Positions 24,110-32,128 are shown, counted from the first letter of the stretch. The stretch is DNA of 52,904 bases from an uncultured Bacteroidales bacterium (GCA_905234475.1 CAJOHX010000009.1:1-52904); one strand, 5' to 3'. Program-made: numbers and translations. Notes: generated from the letters alone by a model not told the origin.

Positions 24110-24558
24110 AGGATGTCGGAGAGCAGGGCCGCGATGGGCTCGAGCCCGGCGGCGTCGGCTTCGTCGAAGGTCGCCAGCTCGCGGCTGTCAATGTCCAGCA
24201 CGCCCAGGACTTCCCCGCCCCGCAGGATCGGCACGACAATCTCGCTGCGCGAAGCGCTGCTGCAGGCGATGTGGCCCGGGAAGGCCTCGACATCCGGCAC
24301 GACGACGGTCTGCCGCCGCTTCCAGGCCGTGCCACACACCCCCTTGCCGAAGGGGATGCGGGTGCAGGCAATCGGCCCCTGGAAGGGCCCCAGGACCAGT
24401 TCTTCGCCCTGTACCAGATAGAATCCCGTCCACCAGAAATCGAAGGTCCCGTGGATCAGCGCCGCCGCATTGGCCAGGTTGGCCGTCCGGTCGGTCTCCC
24501 CTTCCAGCAGGCCCTTCAGCTGCGCGTAGAGCAGCTTGTATTGTTCTGCCTTGCTCAT
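24106..24558 (-). CDS. msrC: Free methionine-(R)-sulfoxide reductase (GAF domain)
   Basis: 150 residues, a single GAF domain. Three cysteines, C65, C75 and C99, have spacings of 10 and 24 residues, the same as the catalytic set C84/C94/C118 of E. coli fRMsr. They sit in IACTRIPFGKGVCGTAWKRR and EAFPGHIACSSASRSEIVVP. The enzyme reduces free methionine-R-sulfoxide with thioredoxin-type electrons in the cytosol. Its start overlaps the stop of the upstream SDR gene (ATGA), so the two are translationally coupled, downstream of a porin gene. Confidence 0.92.
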   Translation of the reverse strand: MSKAEQYKLLYAQLKGLLEGETDRTANLANAAALIHGTFDFWWTGFYLVQGEELVLGPFQGPIACTRIPFGKGVCGTAWKRRQTVVVPDVEAFPGHIACSSASRSEIVVPILRGGEVLGVLDIDSRELATFDEADAAGLEPIAALLSDIL

Positions 24559-25580
24559 TTCCTGATTTCAGCTTTCGCCTGTTCCAACTTCTCAATCAGC
24601 CGGTCGCACCAGGCGTCGAAGGCCGGATCGGGCACCTGGCATTCCGGATGGGCCAGGACATAGGCAATGGTCTGCCGGACGCCCTTGGCGAAGGGCGTGC
24701 GCGTCTGCAGGTCGGGCACCAGACGTTTGAGTTTGCTGTTGTCAAACAGCACCGTCCGCGCCTTGTCGCCGACCAGGCCGCCCAGAAAATCATAGGGCCC
24801 GCAGGCGTCCAGATACTCGGATGCGACGTGGTAGGCCCTCAGCTCAACGCCGAGCGCTTCGGCGATCGTCTCGTGGATCTGGTCCCAGGTCAGCGTCTCG
24901 TCGGAAGTGATCTGGAAGGCCTCTCCGATGGCTTCCGGACGGCCCATCAGGCCGACGAATCCCTGGGCGAAGTCGGTGTTGTGCGTGAGCGTCCACTGCG
25001 AGCTGCCGTCGCCGTGGATGATGACCGGCTTGCCGTCCAGCATGCGCTTGAGTACCTGCCAGGAGCCGTTGTCGCCATGTACGCCCACCGGCACCGAGCG
25101 GTCGCCGTAGGTGTGGCTCGGACGGATGACCGTCACCGGAAAGCCCTCTTCGCGGTATTTATCGAATAGGAATTCCTCGCAGGCGATCTTGTCGCGCGAG
25201 TACTCCCAGAAGGGATTCTCCAGCGGGGTCTCTTCCGTGATCCACGGGCTCTGCGGCGGCTTCTGGTAGGCAGAAGCCGAGCTGATGTATATGTATTGTC
25301 TGGTCTTCCCGCGGAAGAGGCGCCAGTCGCGCTCCACCTGGGCCGGCTTGAAGCCGATAAAGTCGCACACGCAGTCCCACTGCTCCCCCGCCAGCTTGCG
25401 CGCGACATCCGCCTCGTCGGCGATGTCAGCTTGGATCTGGCGGACGCCCAGAGGGACTTCGCCGCTATAGGTTCCACGGTTAAGCAGGGTCAGCTCCCAG
25501 GCCTCGTCCTTTGCGAGCCTGGCGGTAATGGCGGTGCTGATGGTACCGGTACCGCCGATGAAAAGGGCCTTTTTACGCAT
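24555..25580 (-). CDS. NAD-dependent epimerase/dehydratase-like SDR
   Basis: 341 residues, an extended short-chain dehydrogenase. The N-terminal nucleotide-binding motif is FIGGTGTISTAITARLA, an extended-SDR TGxxGxxG variant with Thr-Ile-Ser. YISSASAYQ (about 98-106) precedes the catalytic YSRDK (YxxxK, about 127-131), and VIRPSHTYGDRSVPVG follows. The family includes sugar-nucleotide epimerases and related proteins without known substrate. Cytosolic. Located 22 nt after the porin gene and overlapping the fRMsr gene by 4 nt. Confidence 0.8.
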   Translation of the reverse strand: MRKKALFIGGTGTISTAITARLAKDEAWELTLLNRGTYSGEVPLGVRQIQADIADEADVARKLAGEQWDCVCDFIGFKPAQVERDWRLFRGKTRQYIYISSASAYQKPPQSPWITEETPLENPFWEYSRDKIACEEFLFDKYREEGFPVTVIRPSHTYGDRSVPVGVHGDNGSWQVLKRMLDGKPVIIHGDGSSQWTLTHNTDFAQGFVGLMGRPEAIGEAFQITSDETLTWDQIHETIAEALGVELRAYHVASEYLDACGPYDFLGGLVGDKARTVLFDNSKLKRLVPDLQTRTPFAKGVRQTIAYVLAHPECQVPDPAFDAWCDRLIEKLEQAKAEIRK

Positions 25581-25602
25581 ATCGTGTGTTATGTTGTTTC
25601 TG

Positions 25603-26604
25603 TCAGAGGCTCCGCCGGAAGGAGAAGCTCAGGCACAGCGTCAGCCCGTCCGTGTCCTTCACAGCCGGGTCGGAATAGAAGGTGTGCCGGTACTGGATGC
25701 GGTAGCAGATGGAGCCGTCCTGCGTGAGCAAGTGCGAGAAGCACAGGTCCGCGCGCGTCGAGGTGCTCTCCGGCAGGGAGAGGTCCCGCTGGAAGCGGTC
25801 CACGCGCCCGGCCAGCAGCAGGCGCGGATGGAACCACCAGCCGGCCATGGCCATGGTGCCGTTGCTGCGGATATCCGACGTGATGCCGTAGATATTCTCG
25901 CCGCGCACAAACCATTTGCCGTCTTCGAGCCAGAAGCCGCAGGAGAAGCGGTGCCGGGCGGCCAATTCACCCGTCTCCGGGAGATTGTAGTGGCCGTACA
26001 TCCCGCCGAAGGAGAATTTCAGGTTCCAGATCGGCTGGATGATGATGCGGGCCTGGATGTCCTTTGCGCGGTTGTTGTCGCGGAAGCTGTAGCCGTTGCC
26101 GTTGAAAACTCCGATGTTGTAGTTCACCAGCGCGTAAGCGTCCTGCGGCCACAGGCCTCCCTGCAGGCTGATGCCGACGTCGCGGCTTCGGGAGTTGATG
26201 CCCGTCATGTCGCTGGAATAGCCGGCCAGGTAGCTGATGGCCTGCGAATAGCCCACCATGCCCATGCTGGTCGGCGAGAAGGTGGTCTCCGTCATGAAGA
26301 ACATCTTCTGCATGCCCACGTGGACGCCGAATCCGATTGTAGGCTGCCAGACGGCCTCGCAGGTGATGAACTTGGAGCTGAGGATATCGTAGGAGACGTT
26401 GACGCGGAAGGGGGACCCGGCGTTGCCGAAACCGGCGCTCAGCATCGCTAGCGTACCAGTACGGAAACTGTTGCTCTGTATGGAATAATTCTCCATGACA
26501 AGGGTCGCGGAGGACAGGCTCGGATGCAGGAGCCATTCACTGAAGCTCTGGGCGGACAGGAGCCCCGGGAGCAATAGCAGCAGACAAGACAGGCGAAGCC
26601 TCAT
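25603..26604 (-). CDS. Outer-membrane porin-like beta-barrel protein
   Basis: 333 residues from ATG 26604. MRLRLSCLLLLLPGLLSAQS is a signal peptide; an upstream in-frame ATG at 26646 lies inside the terminator and before the promoter box, so it is rejected. The mature part has many alternating-hydrophobicity strands rich in Tyr, Phe, Gly and Trp (IQARIIIQPIWNLKFSFGGM, KWFVRGENIYGITSDIRSNG). The pattern resembles phosphate-selective porin O/P-type barrels of Bacteroidota, but I cannot assign substrate. The C-terminus SFSFRRSL lacks the usual terminal Phe. It is the first gene of an operon with the SDR and fRMsr genes. Confidence 0.72.
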   Translation of the reverse strand: MRLRLSCLLLLLPGLLSAQSFSEWLLHPSLSSATLVMENYSIQSNSFRTGTLAMLSAGFGNAGSPFRVNVSYDILSSKFITCEAVWQPTIGFGVHVGMQKMFFMTETTFSPTSMGMVGYSQAISYLAGYSSDMTGINSRSRDVGISLQGGLWPQDAYALVNYNIGVFNGNGYSFRDNNRAKDIQARIIIQPIWNLKFSFGGMYGHYNLPETGELAARHRFSCGFWLEDGKWFVRGENIYGITSDIRSNGTMAMAGWWFHPRLLLAGRVDRFQRDLSLPESTSTRADLCFSHLLTQDGSICYRIQYRHTFYSDPAVKDTDGLTLCLSFSFRRSL

Positions 26605-26623
26605 GGGAGATGGTTGGTTTGCG

Positions 26624-26631
26624 CAAATATA
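26624..26631 (-). promoter_or_regulatory. -7 promoter box TATATTTG
   Basis: Perfect TAnnTTTG on the minus strand, 19 nt before the porin ATG and just after the upstream terminator. Confidence 0.6.
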
Positions 26632-26636
26632 CAAAA

Positions 26637-26672
26637 AAAAGGTCATCCTGCATGAAGCGCGGATGACCTTTT
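26637..26672. terminator. Strong bidirectional terminator
   Basis: Perfect 12-bp stem AAAAGGTCATCC/GGATGACCTTTT with a 12-nt loop and A/T tracts on both sides. It ends the Gly/Met-rich protein gene (minus strand). Confidence 0.85.
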
Positions 26673-26689
26673 TCTATCAGTCAAACGAA

Positions 26690-27301
26690 TTAAAATCTGC
26701 CACCGGGGCCACCGAAGCCACCGCCGGGACCACCAAAGCCGCCGCCACCCATCGGGGGCATGCCGCCGCCGAAGCCGCCGTTGCGGAACTGCTGCTCCAT
26801 CTCACGCTGGCGCTTGAGCGCCTCTTTCTCCTGGTCGACGCGGTATTTGCGGTACTGCTTCTTGGTCATGATCTGCTTGAGGGCATCCTCGTAGGCATCC
26901 TGATTGCCGGCGATCTCGTTGTACTGGTCCATCATGTCGCCCATGCGGCTCTGCATGTCGTCGAACATGGCCTGGCGCTCCTCCTCGGTCATGGAGCGGA
27001 AGTCGCGCTGCATCATGGTGGTGTCCACCTCCATCTGGAGCTTGCCGGCGTAGGCGCGGTTCAGCTCAAGCAGGGCTGCACGCTGCGTGTCATCAAGACC
27101 GTACTTCGTCGCGACGTCCTCGGTCTTCTCTTCAGGAGTCCGGGTGTCGTTTGCCGAAGCCATATTGAATCCGCCACCACCCATCGGGGGCATGCCGCCA
27201 CCTCCCATCGGAGGGAAACCACCGCCGCCCATCGGGGGCTGTGCATTCAAACCAAAGCAGGCCATCAGGCCGACCACAGCGAGTAAAAGAATCTTTTTCA
27301 T
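26690..27301 (-). CDS. Exported Gly/Met/Pro-rich protein with Spy-like helical core
   Basis: 203 residues from ATG 27301. MKKILLLAVVGLMACFGLNA is a signal peptide. Mature residues 21-45 are three repeats of PPMGGGGF/M, and the C-terminus is again GGFGGGMPPMGGGGFGGPGG. The centre (about 50-165) is helical and charged: TPEEKTEDVATKYGLDDTQR, MTEEERQAMFDDMQSRMGDM, EDALKQIMTKKQYRKYRVDQ. The LTEEQ/LTxxQ-like spacing and helical hairpins recall Spy/CpxP-type periplasmic chaperones, but this is a resemblance only. The longer frame upstream runs through the tRNA and is rejected. Confidence 0.75.
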   Translation of the reverse strand: MKKILLLAVVGLMACFGLNAQPPMGGGGFPPMGGGGMPPMGGGGFNMASANDTRTPEEKTEDVATKYGLDDTQRAALLELNRAYAGKLQMEVDTTMMQRDFRSMTEEERQAMFDDMQSRMGDMMDQYNEIAGNQDAYEDALKQIMTKKQYRKYRVDQEKEALKRQREMEQQFRNGGFGGGMPPMGGGGFGGPGGGFGGPGGRF

Positions 27302-27380
27302 TTGTAATAAAACATTTATATGCTCCGGTGCATGCGCTTTTTCTGCAAATACTATACCATAAATAGCGTATTCGGGAAGC

Positions 27381-27412
27381 AAAAGCCCCGGCAGACAGCT
27401 GTCGGGGCTTTT
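27381..27412 (-). terminator. Terminator after tRNA-Cys
   Basis: AAAAGCCCCG/CGGGGCTTTT perfect 10-bp stem with a 12-nt loop, directly downstream of the tRNA on the minus strand. Confidence 0.85.
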
Positions 27413-27416
27413 GGAG

Positions 27417-27487
27417 AGGTGCGTAGCGGAATCGAACCACTGTGACAGGTTTTGCAGACCTGCGCCTAGCCACTCGGCCAACGCACC
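27417..27487 (-). tRNA. tRNA-Cys (anticodon GCA)
   Basis: On the minus strand, GGTGCGT pairs with ACGCACC as the acceptor stem. The anticodon arm is CAGGT-CTGCAAA-ACCTG with anticodon GCA. The T arm is AGTGG-TTCGATT-CCGCT. The discriminator base is T, as expected for tRNA-Cys (U73). The CCA end is not encoded. The length is 71 nt and it is followed by a terminator. Confidence 0.96.
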
Positions 27488-27526
27488 GTTGGGACTGCAA
27501 ATATAAGAATTTTCCAAATAATTCCT

Positions 27527-27534
27527 TATTTTTG
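27527..27534 (+). promoter_or_regulatory. -7 promoter box TATTTTTG
   Basis: TAnnTTTG match 19 nt before the ATG of the plug-domain lipoprotein. Confidence 0.5.
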
Positions 27535-27553
27535 GGCTGAAAATACTAGAATC

Positions 27554-28000
27554 ATGAAAAAGATAGCTCTCTTTATCCTGCTGCCCCTTCTGGCTGCGTC
27601 CTGTTCCCTGTTCCGTCCGGACAGCATGCCGACCAACAATTACGGCAGTGAAACGGTTAATATTGGCTATGGCACAGCCCGTCGCGACGCCGTCACCGGA
27701 TCCGTCGGCAAGGTCAAGAACGACAACAACCGGGCGTACAGCAATATCTACGAATTCCTGCAGGGCAAGGTACCGGGTGTCATGGTGTCCGGCCAGTCCA
27801 TCCGCATCCGCGGCACCGGCTCGATCAACAGCAACAACGAGCCCCTGATCCTTGTGGACGGCATCGAGATGAGCGATATCAGCACCATCAATCCCATGGA
27901 TGTCGATTCCGTGGATGTGATCAAAGACGGGTCCTCCTCCATCTATGGTGTCCGGGGCGCCAACGGCGTGGTCCTGATCAAGACAAAGAACGCCAAATGA
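27554..28000 (+). CDS. Orphan TonB-receptor plug domain as a small lipoprotein
   Basis: 148 residues. MKKIALFILLPLLAASCSLF is a lipoprotein signal (Cys at 17). The mature part is a SusC-type plug domain and nothing else: NIGYGTARRDAVTGSVGKVK, the FLQGKVPGVMVSG block, IRIRGTGSINSNNEPLILVD, and VIKDGSSSIYGVRGANGVVL, ending in IKTKNAK. A complete SusC-like receptor is about 1000 residues with a 22-strand barrel; here the frame ends cleanly after the plug. It may be a decoy, an adaptor for a TonB system, or a domesticated fragment. Its stop overlaps the start of the HAD gene by 4 nt, so the pair is co-translated, which argues against a recent accidental truncation. Confidence 0.82.
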   Translation: MKKIALFILLPLLAASCSLFRPDSMPTNNYGSETVNIGYGTARRDAVTGSVGKVKNDNNRAYSNIYEFLQGKVPGVMVSGQSIRIRGTGSINSNNEPLILVDGIEMSDISTINPMDVDSVDVIKDGSSSIYGVRGANGVVLIKTKNAK

Positions 28001-28620
28001 TCCGGAATCTGATTTTTGATTTCGGCGGCGTCCTGGTAGACTGGAATCCTTACTACCTGTATGATCCCTATTTCGGCGACCACGCCAAGGCCGAACAGTT
28101 CCTGCAGACCATTCATGCCTTTGACTGGAACGCCCAGGTGGATGCCGGGCGTCCCAGCGCTGAGATTACGGAAGAGACGGTCGCGAAGTTCCCCCAGTGG
28201 GAAAAGGAAATCCGGATGTTCTATGACCGCTGGATCGAAATGATGGGTGGCCCCATTCCCGGCATGGAAGCGCTCGTGCGCGAATGCAAGGCGCGCGGCT
28301 TCCGCGTCTGGGGACTGACCAACTGGTCGATTGAATTCTTCCCGCTCGTCCGGGACAGATATCCCGTGTTCAAGGTGCTGGACGGCTATGTCGTTTCCGG
28401 CGCGGAGAAGGTCATCAAGCCCGATGCGCGTCTGTACCGCATCCTGCTGGACCGCTATAGCCTGAAGGCTGCGGAATGCGTCTTTATCGACGACAACGCC
28501 GCCAATGTGGCCGGCGCCGAAGCCGTCGGCATCCGTGGGATCCTGTTTAAAGGAGCTGGGCAGTTGAAGTCAGCGTTGGATTCGTTGCTTGGAGATTCGC
28601 CGGTCGGGGCCGGCGAATGA
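27997..28620 (+). CDS. HAD-superfamily phosphatase (YihX-like)
   Basis: 207 residues. HAD motif I is FDFGGVLVDWNP (about 7-18), with Asp 8 as the nucleophile position and Val replacing the usual second Asp as in YihX/epoxide-hydrolase-N-type members. Motif II is WGLTNWS (about 106-112), motif III is KVIKPDARLY (about 138-147), and motif IV is CVFIDDNAANVAGAEAVGI (about 164-182). These proteins dephosphorylate sugar phosphates or nucleotides in the cytosol. The final residues DSPVGAGE and the stop codon are encoded by an interspersed repeat, so the native C-terminus was probably slightly different. Coupled by an ATGA overlap to the plug lipoprotein. Confidence 0.85.
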   Translation: MIRNLIFDFGGVLVDWNPYYLYDPYFGDHAKAEQFLQTIHAFDWNAQVDAGRPSAEITEETVAKFPQWEKEIRMFYDRWIEMMGGPIPGMEALVRECKARGFRVWGLTNWSIEFFPLVRDRYPVFKVLDGYVVSGAEKVIKPDARLYRILLDRYSLKAAECVFIDDNAANVAGAEAVGIRGILFKGAGQLKSALDSLLGDSPVGAGE

Positions 28621-28623
28621 CGG
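28591..28623 (+). repeat. Interspersed palindromic repeat, copy 9, encodes a C-terminus and stop
   Basis: GGAGATTCGCCGGTC then GGGGCCGGCGAATGACGG; gives DSPVGAGE-stop of the HAD gene. Directly abuts the stop of the convergent psd gene (28624). Confidence 0.9.
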
Positions 28624-29277
28624 TCAAAGCTCTGCTAACACCGTTTCGCAGGCGCGGACGACGTCCCCTACCTTGACTTTGATGTCTGCATCGACCGGCA
28701 GGAAGAGGTCGATGCGGGAGCCGAACTTGATGATGCCGCACTGCTCCCCTCCCCGTACGGATTCGCCTTCGCGGGCGTAGCAGACAATGCGCCGGGCGAA
28801 GCCGCCCGCCAGCTGCTTGAACAGGATCTCGTGGCCGGAAGGGGTCCGCATCCCGATGCAGCTGTGCTCGTTCTCCTCGGAAGCCTTGGGCTTGAAGGCC
28901 AGGAAATGCTCGCCGGGATGGTAGCGGTAGTAGAGGATCTCCCCGTCGGAGGGCCAGAAATTGGCGTGGACATCGAAGAAATTCATGTATACGGAGATCT
29001 GGATGCATTCGCGGTGCAGGAAATGGTCTTCGAAGGCGCGTTCCAGGATCACCACCTTGCCGTCCGCCACGGACGTGATGCTGCGCTCCGTGCCGCCACG
29101 CGTGCGCTTCGGCACCCGGAAGAACGCAGTCTGCCACACGCACACCCAGAGGATCAGCACGATCAGCGACCACCTCAGCCAGGGCACGTGCACAAAGCAC
29201 AGCACCGCGGCGATGATCGCCGCGCTGCAGCCGTACACGATGGCCAGGCTTCCAAGGGAGTCGCGGTCTATCCTCAT
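28624..29277 (-). CDS. psd: Phosphatidylserine decarboxylase proenzyme
   Basis: 217 residues, the short Psd-A type. Two N-terminal hydrophobic segments (about 8-50) anchor it. ISVYMNFFDVHANFWPSDGE (about 93-112) is the conserved central block. The self-cleavage site that creates the pyruvoyl group is FGSRIDLFLP near residue 185, between Gly and Ser. The final LKVGD-like segment (IKVKVGDVVRACETVLAEL) is typical. It converts phosphatidylserine to phosphatidylethanolamine at the inner membrane. It overlaps cdsA by 4 nt and is third in the ftsH-cdsA-psd unit. Confidence 0.94.
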   Translation of the reverse strand: MRIDRDSLGSLAIVYGCSAAIIAAVLCFVHVPWLRWSLIVLILWVCVWQTAFFRVPKRTRGGTERSITSVADGKVVILERAFEDHFLHRECIQISVYMNFFDVHANFWPSDGEILYYRYHPGEHFLAFKPKASEENEHSCIGMRTPSGHEILFKQLAGGFARRIVCYAREGESVRGGEQCGIIKFGSRIDLFLPVDADIKVKVGDVVRACETVLAEL

Positions 29278-30104
29278 AGCAAGTCAATCAGGGTCAAGTA
29301 GATATAGGCCAACGGGATGGCCACCAGGCTGCTGTCGAATCGGTCCAGCATGCCGCCGTGGCCGGGAATGCATTTGCCGGAATCCTTGACGCCGAAATGC
29401 CGCTTCCACATGGATTCGTAGAGGTCGCCGGCCACACCGCCGGCGGTCACGATGACGCCGAGGGCGATGCAGTGCCCGAGGCCGTACTGCAACCAGCCCA
29501 GGTAGTAAAGGCCGACGGCCGCACCGACGCCGAACACGATGCCGCTGATGAAGCCTACCCAGGACTTCTTGGGGGAAATGGTCGGTGCGAGCTTGCGCGC
29601 TTTCGGCCCCTGCCCGAAGGCCGTCCCGAGGCAGTAGGCGCCCACATCCGACAGCCAGATGATGATGAACAGCGAGAGCATCTGCCAGCCGTCAAACACC
29701 TCCCCGTCCATCATGACGAGGGGCGCGAGCGTGATCGGCAGGGCGATGTACAGCAATCCCACATACAGGATCGACAGGTCGCCGAAACCCTCCCGGGACG
29801 GGAGCAGCAGGCAGCTGACCGGAATCAGCAGCAGCGGGATCAGCGCGACGGTCAGCCAGCGCAGGTCGACCCCGTAGAAACAGTGCAAGGCCACCGCCAG
29901 GAAGGCAACCCCGCCGGCCAGCTGTCCCAGCACCTGCTGCATCCGGAAGCGCTTGCCGAGCGCCATCGTATAGAACTCATGCAGGGCGACGACCAGGATG
30001 GTGACAAACAGGCATGCGAAGATGCCGCGGTCCCAGATGAGGCCGAACACCATCACAATCGTGAAGACGATGGCGGAAAGGGTGCGGGTCCAGAAGTTGC
30101 TCAT
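29274..30104 (-). CDS. cdsA: Phosphatidate cytidylyltransferase
   Basis: 276 residues, about eight membrane helices. The CDS family signature is at the C-terminal third: SPKKSWVGFISGIVFGVGAA, then VTAGGVAGDLYESMWKRHFG, VKDSGKCIPGHGGMLDRFDS (S-x27-K-R-x3-K-D-x5-G-H-G-G-x2-D-R-x-D pattern). It makes CDP-diacylglycerol from phosphatidate and CTP, the precursor consumed upstream of Psd. Its start ATG overlaps the ftsH stop and its stop overlaps the psd start, so the three genes are translationally coupled. Confidence 0.95.
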   Translation of the reverse strand: MSNFWTRTLSAIVFTIVMVFGLIWDRGIFACLFVTILVVALHEFYTMALGKRFRMQQVLGQLAGGVAFLAVALHCFYGVDLRWLTVALIPLLLIPVSCLLLPSREGFGDLSILYVGLLYIALPITLAPLVMMDGEVFDGWQMLSLFIIIWLSDVGAYCLGTAFGQGPKARKLAPTISPKKSWVGFISGIVFGVGAAVGLYYLGWLQYGLGHCIALGVIVTAGGVAGDLYESMWKRHFGVKDSGKCIPGHGGMLDRFDSSLVAIPLAYIYLTLIDLL

Positions 30105-32092
30105 ACAGCGGGAGATTCCGGATCAAGTCCGGAATGACTGTTATTGTCTTTTTTCAAACGTTCTTCGCCGTGCTTGCCGGCCTTGGGACCGAAGATCTTC
30201 TCGATGTCGTCGGCCATGATGACCTCCTTGTCGATCAGCTGCTCGGCCAGCGTCGTCAGGCCCGCCCAGTTGTCCAGCAGGATCTTGCGGGTCTTGGCCG
30301 TGACCTCGTCCACGATGGCTTTCACCTCGGAGTCGATCAGTTCGGCCGTCTTCTCGCTGTAGGGTTTGGTGAATTCATAGCCGCCCTGCGCGTCGTAGAA
30401 GGAGATGTTGCCGACCTTCTCGCTCATGCCGAAATAGGTGACCATCGCATACGCCATCTTGGTCATGCGCTCGAAGTCGCTCAGCGCGCCGGTGCACGGA
30501 ACGCCGTCGTTGACAATCTCCTCGGCCACGCGGCCGGCGACCAGGCTGCACATGTCGTCGAGGATCTCCGACTTGGAGCGGGTCACTTTCTCGTCCGGAA
30601 GCATCCAGGTGATGCCCAGGGCCTGTCCGCGCGGGATAATGGAGACCTTCAGGACGGGGTCGCAGCCCGGCAGCAGCCATCCGGCGACGGCATGGCCCGC
30701 TTCGTGGAAGGCCGTGAGGCGCTTCTCCTCCGGCGACATGATGGTCTTCTTGCGCTCGATGCCGCCGACCACGCGGTCCACCGCATCGGAGAAGTCCTGG
30801 TTGTTGATGTCGGACTTGCCGCGGCGGGCGGCCGTCAGCGCCGCTTCGTTGCAGACGTTGGCGATATCGGCGCCGGAGAAGCCCGGTGTGTTCTTGGCAA
30901 TCAGGTCAAGGTTGAAATCCGGGGCAAGCTTTAGGGGCTTCAGGTGCACCTGGAAGATGTCCTTGCGCTCATTGAGGTCCGGCAGCGTCACGTGGATCTG
31001 GCGGTCGAAGCGCCCGGCGCGCATCAGCGCCTTGTCGAGGATGTCCGCGCGGTTGGTCGCGGCCAGCACGATCACGCCGCTGTTGGAGCCGAAGCCGTCC
31101 ATTTCCGTGAGGAGCTGGTTCAGCGTGTTCTCCCGCTCGTCGTTGGATGAGAAGCCGACATTCTTGCCACGGGCGCGGCCCACGGCGTCGATCTCGTCGA
31201 TGAACACGATGCAGGGGGCCTTCTCCTTGGCCTGGGCGAAGAGGTCGCGCACGCGGCTGGCACCCACGCCCACGAACATCTCCACGAAGTCGGAGCCGCT
31301 GATGCTGAAGAACGGCACGTCGGCCTCCCCTGCCACGGCCTTGGCCAGCAGGGTCTTGCCCGTGCCCGGAGGGCCCACGAGGAGGGCTCCCTTGGGGATC
31401 TTGCCGCCGAGGGCGGTGTATTTCTTCGGATTCTTGAGGAAGTCCACGATCTCCATCACCTCCTCCTTGGCGCCGTACAGGCCAGCCACGTCCTTGAAGG
31501 TGACGTTGACTTTGTTCTTGTCGGCGAGCTTGCCGGTGGACTTGCCCACATTGAAGGGGTTCATCCCGCCGCCGGCTCCGCCCGCGCCACCGCCCATCTG
31601 GCGGCCCATGCCGCGGAACATCCAGCCCCAGAGCAGGAAGAGAAGCACCAGCGGGATGACCCACTCGAGGACGTTGGCCCAGATCTTGGCGTCGTTCTCC
31701 ATGATGATCTTGACCTGCGCGTCGGCGGGGAGCTGCTCATTGACCTCGGCGAACTCATGCTCGGGATCGAAGCGTGTGGACGTGAGGAAGAAGAAATGCG
31801 GGGAACGGGACGGGACCTTGCCGCCGGCGAACATGTCGGCATATTTGCCGAGCCGGTCGGGCTGGACCGTGATCGACCCCTTGAAATCGTTGCGGACAAA
31901 ATGGATCTCCTTGATGTCGCCGTCCAGCATCATCTGCCGGACCTGCGGCCATTCAATTTTCTGCGGCGAAGGGCCGCCCTGGGAGAAAAGCATGTATCCG
32001 ATCGCCACAAGCAGGATGATGTACAGCCAAGAGAGGTTGATCCGGATGATCTTGGGCTTCTGGGGATCGGTTTTGTTGGGTTTTTGAGGCAT
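30101..32092 (-). CDS. ftsH: ATP-dependent zinc metalloprotease FtsH
   Basis: 663 residues. An N-terminal membrane helix (about 20-38), a periplasmic domain, then a second helix ending in MFRGMGRQMGGG. Walker A is GPPGTGKTLLAKAVAGE (about 238-254), Walker B is IVFIDEIDAVGRARG, and the second region of homology is TNRADILDKALMRAGRFDRQ. The zinc site is HEAGHA (about 460). It degrades membrane and regulatory proteins. The last 14 residues, SHSGLDPESPAV region, come from an interspersed repeat; they replace the usual poorly conserved tail. The stop (TGA) overlaps the cdsA ATG. Divergent from birA, with a -7 box at 32112. Confidence 0.96.
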   Translation of the reverse strand: MPQKPNKTDPQKPKIIRINLSWLYIILLVAIGYMLFSQGGPSPQKIEWPQVRQMMLDGDIKEIHFVRNDFKGSITVQPDRLGKYADMFAGGKVPSRSPHFFFLTSTRFDPEHEFAEVNEQLPADAQVKIIMENDAKIWANVLEWVIPLVLLFLLWGWMFRGMGRQMGGGAGGAGGGMNPFNVGKSTGKLADKNKVNVTFKDVAGLYGAKEEVMEIVDFLKNPKKYTALGGKIPKGALLVGPPGTGKTLLAKAVAGEADVPFFSISGSDFVEMFVGVGASRVRDLFAQAKEKAPCIVFIDEIDAVGRARGKNVGFSSNDERENTLNQLLTEMDGFGSNSGVIVLAATNRADILDKALMRAGRFDRQIHVTLPDLNERKDIFQVHLKPLKLAPDFNLDLIAKNTPGFSGADIANVCNEAALTAARRGKSDINNQDFSDAVDRVVGGIERKKTIMSPEEKRLTAFHEAGHAVAGWLLPGCDPVLKVSIIPRGQALGITWMLPDEKVTRSKSEILDDMCSLVAGRVAEEIVNDGVPCTGALSDFERMTKMAYAMVTYFGMSEKVGNISFYDAQGGYEFTKPYSEKTAELIDSEVKAIVDEVTAKTRKILLDNWAGLTTLAEQLIDKEVIMADDIEKIFGPKAGKHGEERLKKDNNSHSGLDPESPAV
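30111..30138 (+). repeat. Interspersed palindromic repeat, copy 10, encodes FtsH tail
   Basis: GGAGATTCCGGATC then AAGTCCGGAATGAC; read on the minus strand it encodes SHSGLDPESP near the FtsH C-terminus. The stop codon and the cdsA start lie just after it. Confidence 0.9.
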
Positions 32093-32098
32093 CTTGTG

Positions 32099-32106
32099 TA
32101 TTTTTG
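32099..32106 (+). promoter_or_regulatory. -7 promoter box TATTTTTG (birA)
   Basis: TAnnTTTG match, 22 nt before the birA ATG; interleaved with the divergent ftsH promoter. Confidence 0.5.
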
Positions 32107-32111
32107 CTGGA

Positions 32112-32119
32112 CAAATATA
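32112..32119 (-). promoter_or_regulatory. -7 promoter box TATATTTG (ftsH)
   Basis: Perfect TAnnTTTG on the minus strand, 19 nt before the ftsH ATG. Confidence 0.6.
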
Positions 32120-32128
32120 CTAACAAAA

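Noticed and set aside
27302..27517. N-terminal extension of the Gly/Met-rich protein through the tRNA
   Set aside because: The extension is translated tRNA and terminator sequence, and a perfect signal peptide starts at 27301.
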